Shown one piece after another: positions 33,923 through 42,047 of a stretch of DNA of 64,000 bases. Positions within the stretch are counted from its first letter, which is position 1. Each line of letters starts with the position of its first letter. Under the pieces are notes generated by a model, which did no database searches, was not told the origin of the DNA, and was given only the letters and a program-made list of their open reading frames with translations. The DNA lies in contig NZ_JAAORA010000001.1 of assembly GCF_011601315.1 (NCBI RefSeq), positions 372,001-436,000 of the forward strand. Direction: 5' to 3'. The position numbers and the translations under genes are program-made. The stretch comes from Candidatus Chlorobium masyuteum (GTDB taxonomy: Bacteria > Bacteroidota > Chlorobiia > Chlorobiales > Chlorobiaceae).

Positions 33923-34800
33923 ACCGGGAGGATTTTGCATCATCGGTGCCGGACTTCAACCGCCGCTCGGAGGTGATGAATACCGACATGGGCTACAAAT
34001 GCACCGTCACCAATATTGTCCGGCTCACCCGGCAGGAAAAACTCTTCCAGATCCGCATTATCGACCCTGTGGAGAGGGCTCTCTTCAGGTTCCGGCCGGG
34101 CCAGTTTCTGATGCTGGAACTCCCCGGTTACGGAGAGGTACCGATCTCCATATCCAGCTCAAGCAGCAACCATGAGTTTCTCGAACTCTGTATCCGTAAG
34201 GCCGGCAGTGTGACCTCAGCACTCTTCAATGCCGGTGAAGGCACCCGTGTAGCCATACGGGGCCCCTTCGGATCATCGTTTCCCATGGATGAGATGGCCG
34301 GGCATAACGTCCTGCTGATTGCCGGAGGACTCGGCATTGCGCCGCTTCGCGCGCCGCTCTTCTGGATCAACGAGCACCGCAACCGCTTTCTTGATGTCAG
34401 TCTGCTCTACGGGGCAAAAGATCCCTCTCAACTGCTCTTCACCTGGCAGTTCAACGAGTGGGATATGATCAGCCATATCGGACTGCACACCATTGTCGAG
34501 CAAGGGACGGAAGAGTGGACAGGCAAAACCGGCATGATCACCGAACTCTTCAATGATATTGCCATTGATCCGGCAACAACCTACGCCATTGTCTGCGGGC
34601 CGCCGGTTATGTTCAAGTTTGTCTGCGGCTATCTTGACCGGCTCGGCATACCGATGAACCGGATGTTTGTGTCTCTTGAACGGCGAATGCACTGCGGCAT
34701 GGGCAAATGCTGCCGCTGCATGGTCGGATCCACCTTTACCTGTATTGACGGGCCGGTGTTTGACTACTGGTCGGTCATGAATCTCAAGGAAGCCATTTAG
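33883..34800 (+). CDS. hydG: Sulfhydrogenase-type [NiFe] hydrogenase gamma subunit (FAD/NAD(P)-binding)
   Basis: A 305-aa ferredoxin-NADP reductase-like subunit. The FAD-binding barrel region contains [21 protein letters not shown], the nucleotide-binding region [17 protein letters not shown], and a C-terminal 2Fe-2S site CGMGKCCRC (about 270). It gives the complex its NAD(P)H reactivity. The start MHDQRFVIP at 33883 overlaps hydB. The delta gene follows after 11 nt. Confidence 0.9.
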   Translation: MHDQRFVIPRQELNREDFASSVPDFNRRSEVMNTDMGYKCTVTNIVRLTRQEKLFQIRIIDPVERALFRFRPGQFLMLELPGYGEVPISISSSSSNHEFLELCIRKAGSVTSALFNAGEGTRVAIRGPFGSSFPMDEMAGHNVLLIAGGLGIAPLRAPLFWINEHRNRFLDVSLLYGAKDPSQLLFTWQFNEWDMISHIGLHTIVEQGTEEWTGKTGMITELFNDIAIDPATTYAIVCGPPVMFKFVCGYLDRLGIPMNRMFVSLERRMHCGMGKCCRCMVGSTFTCIDGPVFDYWSVMNLKEAI

Positions 34801-34811
34801 CACTGTAGCGC

Positions 34812-35567
34812 ATGAATCAACAGGGATTACGCTTTGAAAAGCTGAAAATAGCCTCTTTCGACTTCACCTGCTGTGAAGGGTGCCAGCTGCAGCTTGCAAA
34901 CAGGGAGTCATCGCTTGCCGACTTTCTCCGGCTGCTTGACATCAGAAACTTCAGGGAGATCTCCTCCGAGCGCCATGAGGATTACGATATCGCCCTTGTC
35001 GAGGGGAGCATCAGTCGAAGCGACGAGGTTGAGCGCCTTCTGGCAATCCGCCGCCAGGCAACAGTACTGGTGGCTTTCGGCACCTGCGCCTGTTTCGGAG
35101 GGGTCAACAGCCTGAAAAACCGGGTTTCCGGGGAAGCTGCCGTCAGCGAAGTCTATGGGGATATGGAGGTCGAAACGCTGCCGGTGCGCAGAATCAGCGA
35201 GGTAGTCAAGGTTGATCTCTCCATCCCCGGTTGCCCGGTTGCAAAAGAGGAGGTGGAACGCATTATCATAAGTCTGGTGACCGGCTCACTGGTGACACTC
35301 CCGAAATATCCGGTCTGCGTTGAGTGCAAGGCCGCGCTTAACACCTGCCTTTTTGAGCTTGGCGAAATCTGCCTCGGCCCCATCACCCGTGCCGGATGCC
35401 ATGCGGTATGCACAACCGGCAAAACTCCGTGCCTTGGTTGCCGTGGCCCGGCAGAGGAGATCAACATGGAGGCATTCCTCCATCTGGTCGGAGAGCGGGG
35501 ACTCAGCCGGAGCGACCTGCAGGAAAAACTTGCTTTTTACAACGCCTTTGACGCATTCACCCCATGA
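34812..35567 (+). CDS. hydD: Sulfhydrogenase-type [NiFe] hydrogenase delta (small) subunit
   Basis: A 251-aa NiFe-hydrogenase small subunit of the NuoB-like (20 kDa) class. Proximal-cluster ligands are TCCEGCQ (Cys21 and Cys24), GTCACFGG (about 90) and [10 protein letters not shown]. Additional cysteines in [28 protein letters not shown] and [13 protein letters not shown] provide two more clusters. No Tat signal is present, so the complex is cytoplasmic. The stop overlaps the alpha start (ATGA). Confidence 0.92.
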   Translation: MNQQGLRFEKLKIASFDFTCCEGCQLQLANRESSLADFLRLLDIRNFREISSERHEDYDIALVEGSISRSDEVERLLAIRRQATVLVAFGTCACFGGVNSLKNRVSGEAAVSEVYGDMEVETLPVRRISEVVKVDLSIPGCPVAKEEVERIIISLVTGSLVTLPKYPVCVECKAALNTCLFELGEICLGPITRAGCHAVCTTGKTPCLGCRGPAEEINMEAFLHLVGERGLSRSDLQEKLAFYNAFDAFTP

Positions 35568-36838
35568 AGCGGGACTATACCATTGCCATCCATCACCTCA
35601 CGAGAGTTGAAGGGCATGCCAACATCACCATCACCGTCAGGGAGGGCCAACTGATTGAGGCCCGATGGGCTGTTGTTGAAACACCAAGGTTTTTTGAAGT
35701 GATGCTCAAAGGGATGAGTGCCGAACGGGTACCGTTTCTGACCTCAAGGATCTGCGGAATCTGCTCGATCAGTCACGCTCTTGCAAGCATCAGGGCGCTT
35801 GAAAGGGCCATGCATATTATGCCTCCGGCAGTGGCGGAAAAAACACGACTGCTGGCCATGCACGGCGAAACCTTGCAGAGCCACGCCCTCCACCTCTTCT
35901 TTCTTGCCGTGCCTGACTTTGCCGGTACCGCAAGTATTCTGCCGCTCATGGAGTCGCACCCCGACATCGTCAGGGCGGGACTCCAGCTCAAGGAACTCGG
36001 CAACGAGATCAGTACGGTCACTACCGGCCGCTGCACCCATCCGGTCAGCCTTGTAGTGGGAGGGCTCAGCAAGGCTCCGGACAAAGCAAAACTTACCGCT
36101 CTGCAGAAGATGATCCGGGAGAGAAAACCGCTGCTTGAAACCGCCTGTGCTTTTTTCAGGACACTTGCCATTCCGGAGTTCAGCCGGGAAACCGAGTTCA
36201 TTTCCCTCTCCAACAGCACCAGCTACCCTTCGATCGGAGGAGATCTCGTTTCAAGCGACGGCATAAAGCGGGACGAGAATGAGTACCTGTTGATGACCAA
36301 CGAGTACACAAAAGATTTTTCAACCTCGAAATTCACCCGGCTAAGCCGCGAAACCTCTGCTGCAGGGGCACTTGCCCGCTTCAACAACAGCAGCGCATTT
36401 CTGCACCCTGAAGCGCTGAAGGCGGCTGAAAGCTTCGGTCTCAGGCCGGTATGCCACAACCCCTTCATGAACAACATTGCGCAGCTTGTCGAGTGCGTGC
36501 ATATTCTTGAGGATGCTGAGATGCTGATTGATTCACTCCTCGACTCGGAGCTGTCGGCAATCAAAACCCCGTGGAAAGCGCAGGCTGGTTCCGCCACCGG
36601 CGCCGTGGAAGCGCCGCGAGGGATACTCTACCACCATATGGAGACCGATTCAGAAGGCCGGGTGGTCAAAGCGGACTGCATCATTCCCACCACGCAGAAC
36701 AATGCCAATATCGACCTTGATCTGAAGGCTATAGCGGAGTGGGCGCTTGAAAAGGGAAAAAATGACCGGGAGATCGAAAAGCTCTGCGAGATGGTGGTAC
36801 GCTCATACGACCCCTGCATATCGTGCTCGGTGCACTAA
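35564..36838 (+). CDS. hydA: Sulfhydrogenase-type [NiFe] hydrogenase alpha (large, catalytic) subunit
   Basis: A 424-aa catalytic subunit. The L1 motif [10 protein letters not shown] (62-71) and the L2 motif DPCISC (416-421) provide the four cysteine ligands of the NiFe centre. An RVEGH motif lies near the N-terminus. The chain ends DPCISCSVH followed directly by the stop, so the residue after which maturation proteases normally cut is already the C-terminus. No hyp or endopeptidase gene is in the window. By family, the complex exchanges electrons between NAD(P)H and H2 or polysulfide. It is the last gene of the operon. GATC-rich short repeats follow the stop. Confidence 0.93.
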   Translation: MKRDYTIAIHHLTRVEGHANITITVREGQLIEARWAVVETPRFFEVMLKGMSAERVPFLTSRICGICSISHALASIRALERAMHIMPPAVAEKTRLLAMHGETLQSHALHLFFLAVPDFAGTASILPLMESHPDIVRAGLQLKELGNEISTVTTGRCTHPVSLVVGGLSKAPDKAKLTALQKMIRERKPLLETACAFFRTLAIPEFSRETEFISLSNSTSYPSIGGDLVSSDGIKRDENEYLLMTNEYTKDFSTSKFTRLSRETSAAGALARFNNSSAFLHPEALKAAESFGLRPVCHNPFMNNIAQLVECVHILEDAEMLIDSLLDSELSAIKTPWKAQAGSATGAVEAPRGILYHHMETDSEGRVVKADCIIPTTQNNANIDLDLKAIAEWALEKGKNDREIEKLCEMVVRSYDPCISCSVH

Positions 36839-36841
36839 ACT

Positions 36842-36890
36842 TCCTGATCGGTCGGATCCGTCCAATCTGACCGATCCGACTGATCAATCA
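36842..36890. repeat. Degenerate GATC(C/T)G(A/T)CC tandem units, cluster 1
   Basis: At least four imperfect units of the type GATCGGTC / GATCCGTC / GACCGATCCGAC occur with about 9-10 nt period right after the hydrogenase operon. Related clusters are at 37714-37738 and 37850-37893. Confidence 0.7.
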
Positions 36891-37643
36891 AATCTTTACA
36901 ACCCCTTTGCACTCGGGAAAACCGGTGCAGCCCCAAAATTGTTTGCCCTCGTTTATTCCTGCCTTGGCCTTTCGCAACACCATGGGCTTAAGACATTGCG
37001 GACACGAGGGTATGGAATCGCCGGATTCCGGCTGCCGTGGAAGTTCCTCCCGCTTGCGAGCCCGCTCGACCAGACGGGCTGCAGCAAGTTGCTCACTGTA
37101 GCCTCCTTCTTCAACAAAGGCCGCCTCCAGCGCGGCAATCTGCCGGTCGAGCAGGTAATTCGCCTGATGGATAAGGCAGATAATCGCATTGGCCCGAACT
37201 TCAGGAGCGTCATGCTCCAGCCACGACGCATACAGCGCCCACCGTTCCTGATCGCCGAGCTCAGTCAGACCAGAGTGATCAGGACGGCTTTGCCTGAACC
37301 GTTTCGGCAGATCGCGAACGGCATTCGCTTCCTGGCTCGAAGGCGACCATTGCTTCAGATGCCGGTGACGCAGATAGTCCTCAAAATCAAGCAAAAGCTC
37401 CTCAAGGCTGGCCCGAGCAACATTGATCAGCCGGAGTTCTGTCTGTGAGGAGGTTGCCGCAGCACGGCTTCCTTCAGCAATGTTCTGTCGTCCTGAACGT
37501 GCCGCCTGGATCATCTGGTCCAGCGTCCGCGATCTCGAATCAATGAACTTCTCACAAAACCAGTAGGTAGCATCGTAGATCAGGGTAGCCGTCTGAAAAC
37601 CGGCGGTCTTACGATAACCGCCGCTCGGTCGCAGCTTTTTCAT
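36888..37643 (-). CDS. Four-helix-bundle protein fused to a topoisomerase-type zinc finger
   Basis: A 251-aa protein. Residues about 15-115 (RTLDQMIQAARSGRQNIAEGSRA ... SLEELLLDFEDYLRHR) match the four-helix-bundle family related to proteins encoded in 23S rRNA intervening sequences. Residues about 125-195 are a further helical suffix domain. Residues about 210-251 hold a C4 zinc finger (CPQC ... GCTGFPECKG) as found at the C-terminus of topoisomerase I. Nucleic-acid binding is likely; the role is unknown. It is flanked on both sides by GATC-type repeats. Confidence 0.8.
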   Translation of the reverse strand: MKKLRPSGGYRKTAGFQTATLIYDATYWFCEKFIDSRSRTLDQMIQAARSGRQNIAEGSRAAATSSQTELRLINVARASLEELLLDFEDYLRHRHLKQWSPSSQEANAVRDLPKRFRQSRPDHSGLTELGDQERWALYASWLEHDAPEVRANAIICLIHQANYLLDRQIAALEAAFVEEGGYSEQLAAARLVERARKREELPRQPESGDSIPSCPQCLKPMVLRKAKAGINEGKQFWGCTGFPECKGVVKI

Positions 37644-37678
37644 AGGGATTATGCTGAGAAAATGAGAATTTCTTTAGG

Positions 37679-37708
37679 GCAACTCTATGAATTTGTTCCG
37701 CGATTTGA
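37679..37708 (-). repeat. Remnant of the dispersed TIR element (one end only)
   Basis: Thirty bases beginning GCAACTCTATGAATTTG match the left end of copy B (27092 onward) at 27 of 30 positions. Neither the core nor the second arm follows, so this is a truncated copy, replaced to the right by GATC-type repeats. Confidence 0.7.
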
Positions 37709-37713
37709 TCACA

Positions 37714-37893
37714 ATCAAAGTGATCTGTCCGATCTGTCTGATCCAGGAAAAGTCGACAGCAAAACCGGTACATTTATACAAGAAATATACGTCATATTCT
37801 CAAACAATCAAAACCTGCTGCGTCTTTCCAACAACACAGAACATCAAGATCTGTCAGATCTGTCCGATCCGACCGATCTGATAAATCAGACAA
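37714..37893. repeat. Degenerate GATC(C/T)G(A/T)CC tandem units, clusters 2 and 3
   Basis: Cluster 2 (37714-37738) reads GATCTGTCC GATCTGTCT GATCC. Cluster 3 (37850-37893) has GATCTGTCA GATCTGTCC GATCCGACC GATCTGATAA and runs into the 3' end of the FKBP gene. The 110 nt between them show no feature. Confidence 0.7.
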
Positions 37894-38314
37894 TCTCAAC
37901 CAGTTCGATTTCGAAGGTGAGGGTCTGACCGGCAAGTGGGTGGTTGGCATCAAGTGTAACCGAGGTGTCGCTGAGATCGACCACCATTACGATAGCCTGC
38001 TGGCCGTCGGTAAGCCCGACCTGTAGCTGCTGACCGATTTCAAGCTCCATATCGGCAGGAAAGCGTTCGCGGTCAACGTCGGTAACCAGCTCCTTGCTGT
38101 GTACTCCGTAGGCATCCTCGGGAGCGATAACCGAGACCCTGATCTCTCCGGGAGCCATATCCATCACGGCGATGTCGAAACCGCGTATAACCTGTCCTCC
38201 ACCAATGGTAAACTCAAGCGGCTCGCGATCAGCCGATGTGTCGAACATGGTGCCGTCATCCAGCGTTCCGGTATAGTGTACTTTTACAATATCTCCCTCT
38301 TTGGCTTTAGCCAT
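37886..38314 (-). CDS. FKBP-type peptidyl-prolyl isomerase (SlyD-like)
   Basis: A 142-aa prolyl isomerase/chaperone. The FKBP core is split by an IF-domain insertion as in Sly[18 protein letters not shown], then [19 protein letters not shown], the insert [15 protein letters not shown], and the ending [23 protein letters not shown]. The metal-binding His-rich C-terminal tail of E. coli SlyD is absent. No signal peptide, so cytoplasmic. An AAAGGAGGACGC ribosome-binding site precedes the ATG. The upstream leader (38330-38450) is GC-rich and may be structured. Confidence 0.92.
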   Translation of the reverse strand: MAKAKEGDIVKVHYTGTLDDGTMFDTSADREPLEFTIGGGQVIRGFDIAVMDMAPGEIRVSVIAPEDAYGVHSKELVTDVDRERFPADMELEIGQQLQVGLTDGQQAIVMVVDLSDTSVTLDANHPLAGQTLTFEIELVEIV

Positions 38315-38633
38315 GCGTCCTCCTTTTTAAACTGATCGAAACATTTACCTTATGCAACCCGGACCTCTGCCGGCAGGCTATCACCTTTCCCGCTGAGGAG
38401 AAAGGGATGGCCCGGCGCAGGCAACGATCAGAATAGTCTGCGAAGCTAAGGGAAAAAAACAAAAAATCCACATTTTTTTATAGCACCACTACTGGCACCG
38501 CTATAAATTGTAATGTGCGATTTGAGTGCGAGGCGGACGGAGCGCAGAAACAGAAATGTACACGTTGTACTTGAGGATTTCGAGCACCGCCAAACGAAGC
38601 AATCGAATCGCGGAATAGATTTATTGCGGATGC
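38315..38633. other. 319-nt intergenic region: FKBP leader plus dispersed repeat
   Basis: From 38330 to 38450 this stretch holds GC-rich, pairable DNA (CTGCCGGCAG palindrome; CCTTTC/GAAAGG arms) upstream of the FKBP gene. From 38455 to 38490 it is A/T-rich. From 38494 it is copy C of the dispersed element. No gene. Confidence 0.6.
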
Positions 38634-38634
38634 C
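38494..38634 (+). repeat. Dispersed TIR element, copy C (141 bp)
   Basis: Arms GGCACCGCTATAAAT (38494-38508) and ATTTATTGCGGATGCC (38619-38634) pair with one bulge and one mismatch. The core follows copy A closely (GACGGAGCGCAGAAAC, GTACACGTTGTAC, GATTTCGAGCACCGCC). The right end coincides with the stop codon of the MscS gene (38634-38636). Confidence 0.88.
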
Positions 38635-39710
38635 TATGCTTCACCCGGCGGCATATTCCGCTCCATCTCCATCCTCAGTTTCGGCAAACCTTCAGGGAAG
38701 TTGGCCCTTAGAAACTCGATAAGCGCTTCGCGCACAAAGCAGCGCAGCTCCCAGAGATCCGAAGAGTTGGCCGCACTGACAAGCGCCCGCATCTGAACCG
38801 ATCGCTCCGTAGTATTGGTCACATGCAGCTTGACAACCCGCCTGTCCCAGAGCGGCGTCAAAGCAACAATGCGCTCAAGCTCTGTTCGTATTGTGTCAGG
38901 CGGGATGAGGTAGTCCATGGAAAAGAGAACCGTACCGAGCAACTCAGGAGAAGTGCGGGTCCAGTTCTGAAAGGGACGGTCGATAAACCAGGTGATGGGG
39001 ACAATCAGGCGGCGCTGATCCCAGAGCTGCACAACCACATAGGTAAGGGTTATCTCATCAATGCGACCCCACTCATTTTCAACGACCACAACATCACCGA
39101 TGCTGATTGGCTGGGTTATGGCAATCTGGATCCCCGCCACGAGGGTCGCAAGACTCTTCTGGGCGGCAAAACCGAGGATGACACCGGCAATACCTGCCGA
39201 AGCAAGAATGCTCAGCCCTACCTGACGAACCGTATCAAAGGTCATCAGCACCGACGAAACACCGAGAAGAACAATCAGCACATTGAGAATCTTGCGCGCA
39301 AGGCTGACATGGGTGGAGATTTTCCTGGCCGCCTCATTTTCCCGGACTCTGGAGGAATAGTGCAGCAAAACAATGTGTTCAAAGACCCTGAAGAGGCGCA
39401 TCATGAACCATGCGACGGCAATAACGGCGACGATGAGCAAAGCGTGGCGCAGAATTTCATGCAGCTCCGCGGGGAGTGCAATGGAGTGCAGCAGTGCGGA
39501 GAGAGCAATGAGGGTGACGAGCATCCTGAACGGCCATGCCATCAGCTCATAGGGAACCGTGATCCCCTTGAGTGAGAGGCGGACAGCGGCAATGACTTTC
39601 CTGAAAAGCGTGTTCGCTGCCAGATAAAAAAGAGTGGCAAGCAGTAAAATAACTGCAGGAATGAGGTATGGGCTCTGTAACAAACTCAAAAATTCCGCTA
39701 CACTCTCCAT
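38634..39710 (-). CDS. MscS-family mechanosensitive ion channel
   Basis: A 358-aa small-conductance mechanosensitive channel that relieves turgor on osmotic downshock. Four hydrophobic segments lead into the pore-lining Gly/Ala-rich helix (ILASAGIAGVILGFAAQKSLATLVAGIQIAI), then the MscS beta domain (ISIGDVVVVENEWGRIDEITLTYV) and an alpha/beta C-terminal domain. ATG 39710 is preferred over a GTG 6 nt upstream. The stop codon overlaps the end of repeat copy C. Confidence 0.92.
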   Translation of the reverse strand: MESVAEFLSLLQSPYLIPAVILLLATLFYLAANTLFRKVIAAVRLSLKGITVPYELMAWPFRMLVTLIALSALLHSIALPAELHEILRHALLIVAVIAVAWFMMRLFRVFEHIVLLHYSSRVRENEAARKISTHVSLARKILNVLIVLLGVSSVLMTFDTVRQVGLSILASAGIAGVILGFAAQKSLATLVAGIQIAITQPISIGDVVVVENEWGRIDEITLTYVVVQLWDQRRLIVPITWFIDRPFQNWTRTSPELLGTVLFSMDYLIPPDTIRTELERIVALTPLWDRRVVKLHVTNTTERSVQMRALVSAANSSDLWELRCFVREALIEFLRANFPEGLPKLRMEMERNMPPGEA

Positions 39711-39764
39711 AGGCACAAAACTATTGGCTGATTCCGGGCCTGGCAGCCCGGATATGCTGTTTGC

Positions 39765-40970
39765 TTAACCCTTAAGCCGTGCAAATTCACTCTTCGAGCG
39801 GCTCACACAATCCTCAATAGCCATACCGCCGAAATAGTTGCCGGTCAAAAGCAGATTCTTTTTGGCGGAAAGCATGCTCTCCATCCTGTCGAGCCACTGG
39901 TGGTGGCCGAGACGGAGCGTCGGTACGGTGTTGATTTTTGCCTCCGTGTGCTCGATTTTCGACATGCTGACACCGAGCACCTCGGTAATACGCGCTCTTT
40001 TGGTCTTGTCGTCAAGGCCAGGCTTGAAATGAAAGGTAAAACCACGAAAATTCTCATCAGCCACCGTATCACGTGACACGACCGAATAGAAGATATCATT
40101 CGGAGAGATAAGCGCAGCGACCGGTTTGAGTGAGATATTTGCCTTTTGTACGATAACACCGACAGAATCAACCTCAGCAGCTTTGAGCTGACCGAGATGG
40201 CTTGCTATATCAGGGTTAATATCCCGCAACAGTGATGCAGAGACTGCGGAAGGAGTAGCAAGAACAACTGTTTTGGCAGAATATGCACCACCATCATCGC
40301 CGCCCCTGATAATATAGCGGCCATCAACATACTCGATCGAACTCACCTCGCGGCTTGTAAAGATGTTCAGGCCGTTGGTTGCAGCAATCACCTTTGCTAC
40401 GCTCTGGAGTCCATGAGTAAAGGTATAGTTTTTAAGCACATCCTTGCGTTTCTCCCTGCTTTTGAACATCATGTCAGCAGGGAAATCGTCGGTTGGCTGG
40501 GAGGGAACCGCATTAAAAAAGTGGCTGATCACCTCATTATAGTTCTTCTCCCCTACAATTTTTGAATAGTAGGACCTGACACTCTGGCCGGTTTTCTTCA
40601 GCTTGAAGAGATTTGGAGCCGCAAAAAGCAGTTCCGGAATATTGATCTGGGAGACAATCGATTTGACTTTGCCGTCAATATAGAGGGAGAAAGGAACCTT
40701 TTCGCGCGGAATGATCGTATTCATGATTCCGCTCTCTTCAACAATATCAAGCAGATTCTGGTAAGAGCTGTAACAGGTGTGGGCTCCAAGTTCCAGCCAG
40801 AATTTCTTCCCGTTTGCATGGTACTGGTGGGAAGCGAAAGAACCTCCGGTAGTGTCGTTTTTTTCGAGCAGCGTCGTTTTCAGACCGGCCTTCACGCAAT
40901 AGTAGGCAAGGCTCAGACCACTGATTCCGCCGCCGACAACAACGACATCGTTTTGCATCATAAATGCCAA
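39765..40970 (-). CDS. FAD-dependent protoporphyrinogen/coproporphyrinogen oxidase-like protein
   Basis: A 401-aa flavoprotein of the HemG/HemY (PPOX) and amine-oxidase superfamily. The N-terminal VVVVGGGISGLSLAYYCVKAG binds FAD, followed by LLEKNDTTGGSF, and the C-terminal NLLLTGNYFGGMAIEDCV is the second FAD motif typical of HemY. Porphyrinogen oxidation supplies haem and bacteriochlorophyll precursors. The chain is shorter than classic HemY (about 460). A carotenoid-desaturase-like role is less likely. Starts at 40970, 40961 or 40958 are all possible. Confidence 0.8.
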   Translation of the reverse strand: MAFMMQNDVVVVGGGISGLSLAYYCVKAGLKTTLLEKNDTTGGSFASHQYHANGKKFWLELGAHTCYSSYQNLLDIVEESGIMNTIIPREKVPFSLYIDGKVKSIVSQINIPELLFAAPNLFKLKKTGQSVRSYYSKIVGEKNYNEVISHFFNAVPSQPTDDFPADMMFKSREKRKDVLKNYTFTHGLQSVAKVIAATNGLNIFTSREVSSIEYVDGRYIIRGGDDGGAYSAKTVVLATPSAVSASLLRDINPDIASHLGQLKAAEVDSVGVIVQKANISLKPVAALISPNDIFYSVVSRDTVADENFRGFTFHFKPGLDDKTKRARITEVLGVSMSKIEHTEAKINTVPTLRLGHHQWLDRMESMLSAKKNLLLTGNYFGGMAIEDCVSRSKSEFARLKG

Positions 40971-41168
40971 AGTATTTCAGGGTAAAGGGGTTAACAAAAC
41001 AGGAGCGGCCGGATAAAAAAGAATCCCCGCCTCTCGCCACTAACTATACAACATTTTCGGTAGCAATTTAGCGAAAACAGTGAAGATCACCGCTGAAAAA
41101 ATTGAGCATTGACCATGTCCCGGCAGCAGAGGAGGCAAAAAACAGATCCTGACCGGATTCTGTTACCC

Positions 41169-41696
41169 TCACGCCTGCTGTTCATCATCACGATAGTTCT
41201 GCGAATAACGCACATAGTTCTCCGGCGACTCCTCGATATTTCGCCGCTCCGCTTCTGTTATCGGCCTCATAACCTTTGCCGGAACACCGGCAACCAGCAT
41301 TCCGGATGGCACCGTAAAGCCCTGCCGGACAAGCGAACCTGCGGCAACAATAGACCAGGGCTCAACAACACAGTCATCAAGCAGAACCGCACCCATACCG
41401 ATCAGCACATAATCCCTGACCGTACAGGCATGCAGTACCGCACCGTGACCTATCGTCACACAGTTTCCTATGTTCAGCGGACCGGTATCATGGGTCACAT
41501 GAAGGGTTGCATTATCCTGCACACTGGTTTTCTCGCCGATACGGATCGGGCAGACATCGCCCCGCACTACAGCATTGAACCAGATACTTGAAAGCGCACC
41601 GATCTCAACATCACCGATAACAAATGAGCCTTCGGTCATAAAAACCGTCTCATGTAACATCGGCCATACACCCTTGTAAGGCATTACTTTTCCCAT
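41169..41696 (-). CDS. Gamma-class carbonic anhydrase-like protein
   Basis: A 175-aa left-handed beta-helix (hexapeptide-repeat) protein of the gamma-carbonic anhydrase/YrdA/CaiE family. The zinc ligand histidines are in HVTHDTGP and IGHGAVLHACTV, and hexapeptide repeats (IGDVEIGALSSIWFNAV, IGNCVTIGHGAV) run through the chain. It would hydrate CO2, or may be an acyltransferase-like relative. The C-terminus is a short charged helix. It is monocistronic. Confidence 0.9.
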   Translation of the reverse strand: MGKVMPYKGVWPMLHETVFMTEGSFVIGDVEIGALSSIWFNAVVRGDVCPIRIGEKTSVQDNATLHVTHDTGPLNIGNCVTIGHGAVLHACTVRDYVLIGMGAVLLDDCVVEPWSIVAAGSLVRQGFTVPSGMLVAGVPAKVMRPITEAERRNIEESPENYVRYSQNYRDDEQQA

Positions 41697-42047
41697 CTAC
41701 ACAAAAAGAATTGACTTAAAAAAACTTCACCACTATAAAAAACAGATGCCAGAGAAATAACCCTGAAAAAAAAATTGCAGCCGAAACTATCAACCGATTT
41801 TCAGCCCCTTATTTTCTGCTAAAACCGGGCATAACCTTTGCTTATAAATATATAAAAGCAGAGCCATTACCTGCAATGCGCAGGGAAAACCCAACGAAAA
41901 ACCAGGATAGTACGCCGAAAAACAAACGAATTTAATAAAGATCTTTTAACATTAATGTCACACGTTGACTCTTGGTAATATTAAAAAGTTTGATGAATAT
42001 TAAATTATTGCAATCAGTTTAACTCCATTTGAACCGCAGTGCGCGCC
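41697..42047. other. 351-nt AT-rich intergenic region between divergent genes
   Basis: This separates the carbonic-anhydrase gene and the protease-TPR gene, which are divergent. It is strongly AT-rich, especially 41930-42020 (GTTGACTCTTGGTAATATTA contains a TTGAC box), and must carry both promoters. I see no gene, RNA or convincing terminator. Confidence 0.5.

Noticed and set aside
36747-37448. 233-aa plus-strand frame after hydA
   Set aside because: It overlaps the end of hydA and runs antisense through the four-helix-bundle gene, with repeat-derived N-terminal composition.
38330-38450. Cobalamin, fluoride or SAM riboswitch, or SRP RNA, before the FKBP gene
   Set aside because: The consensus core segments of these RNAs are not present on either strand.
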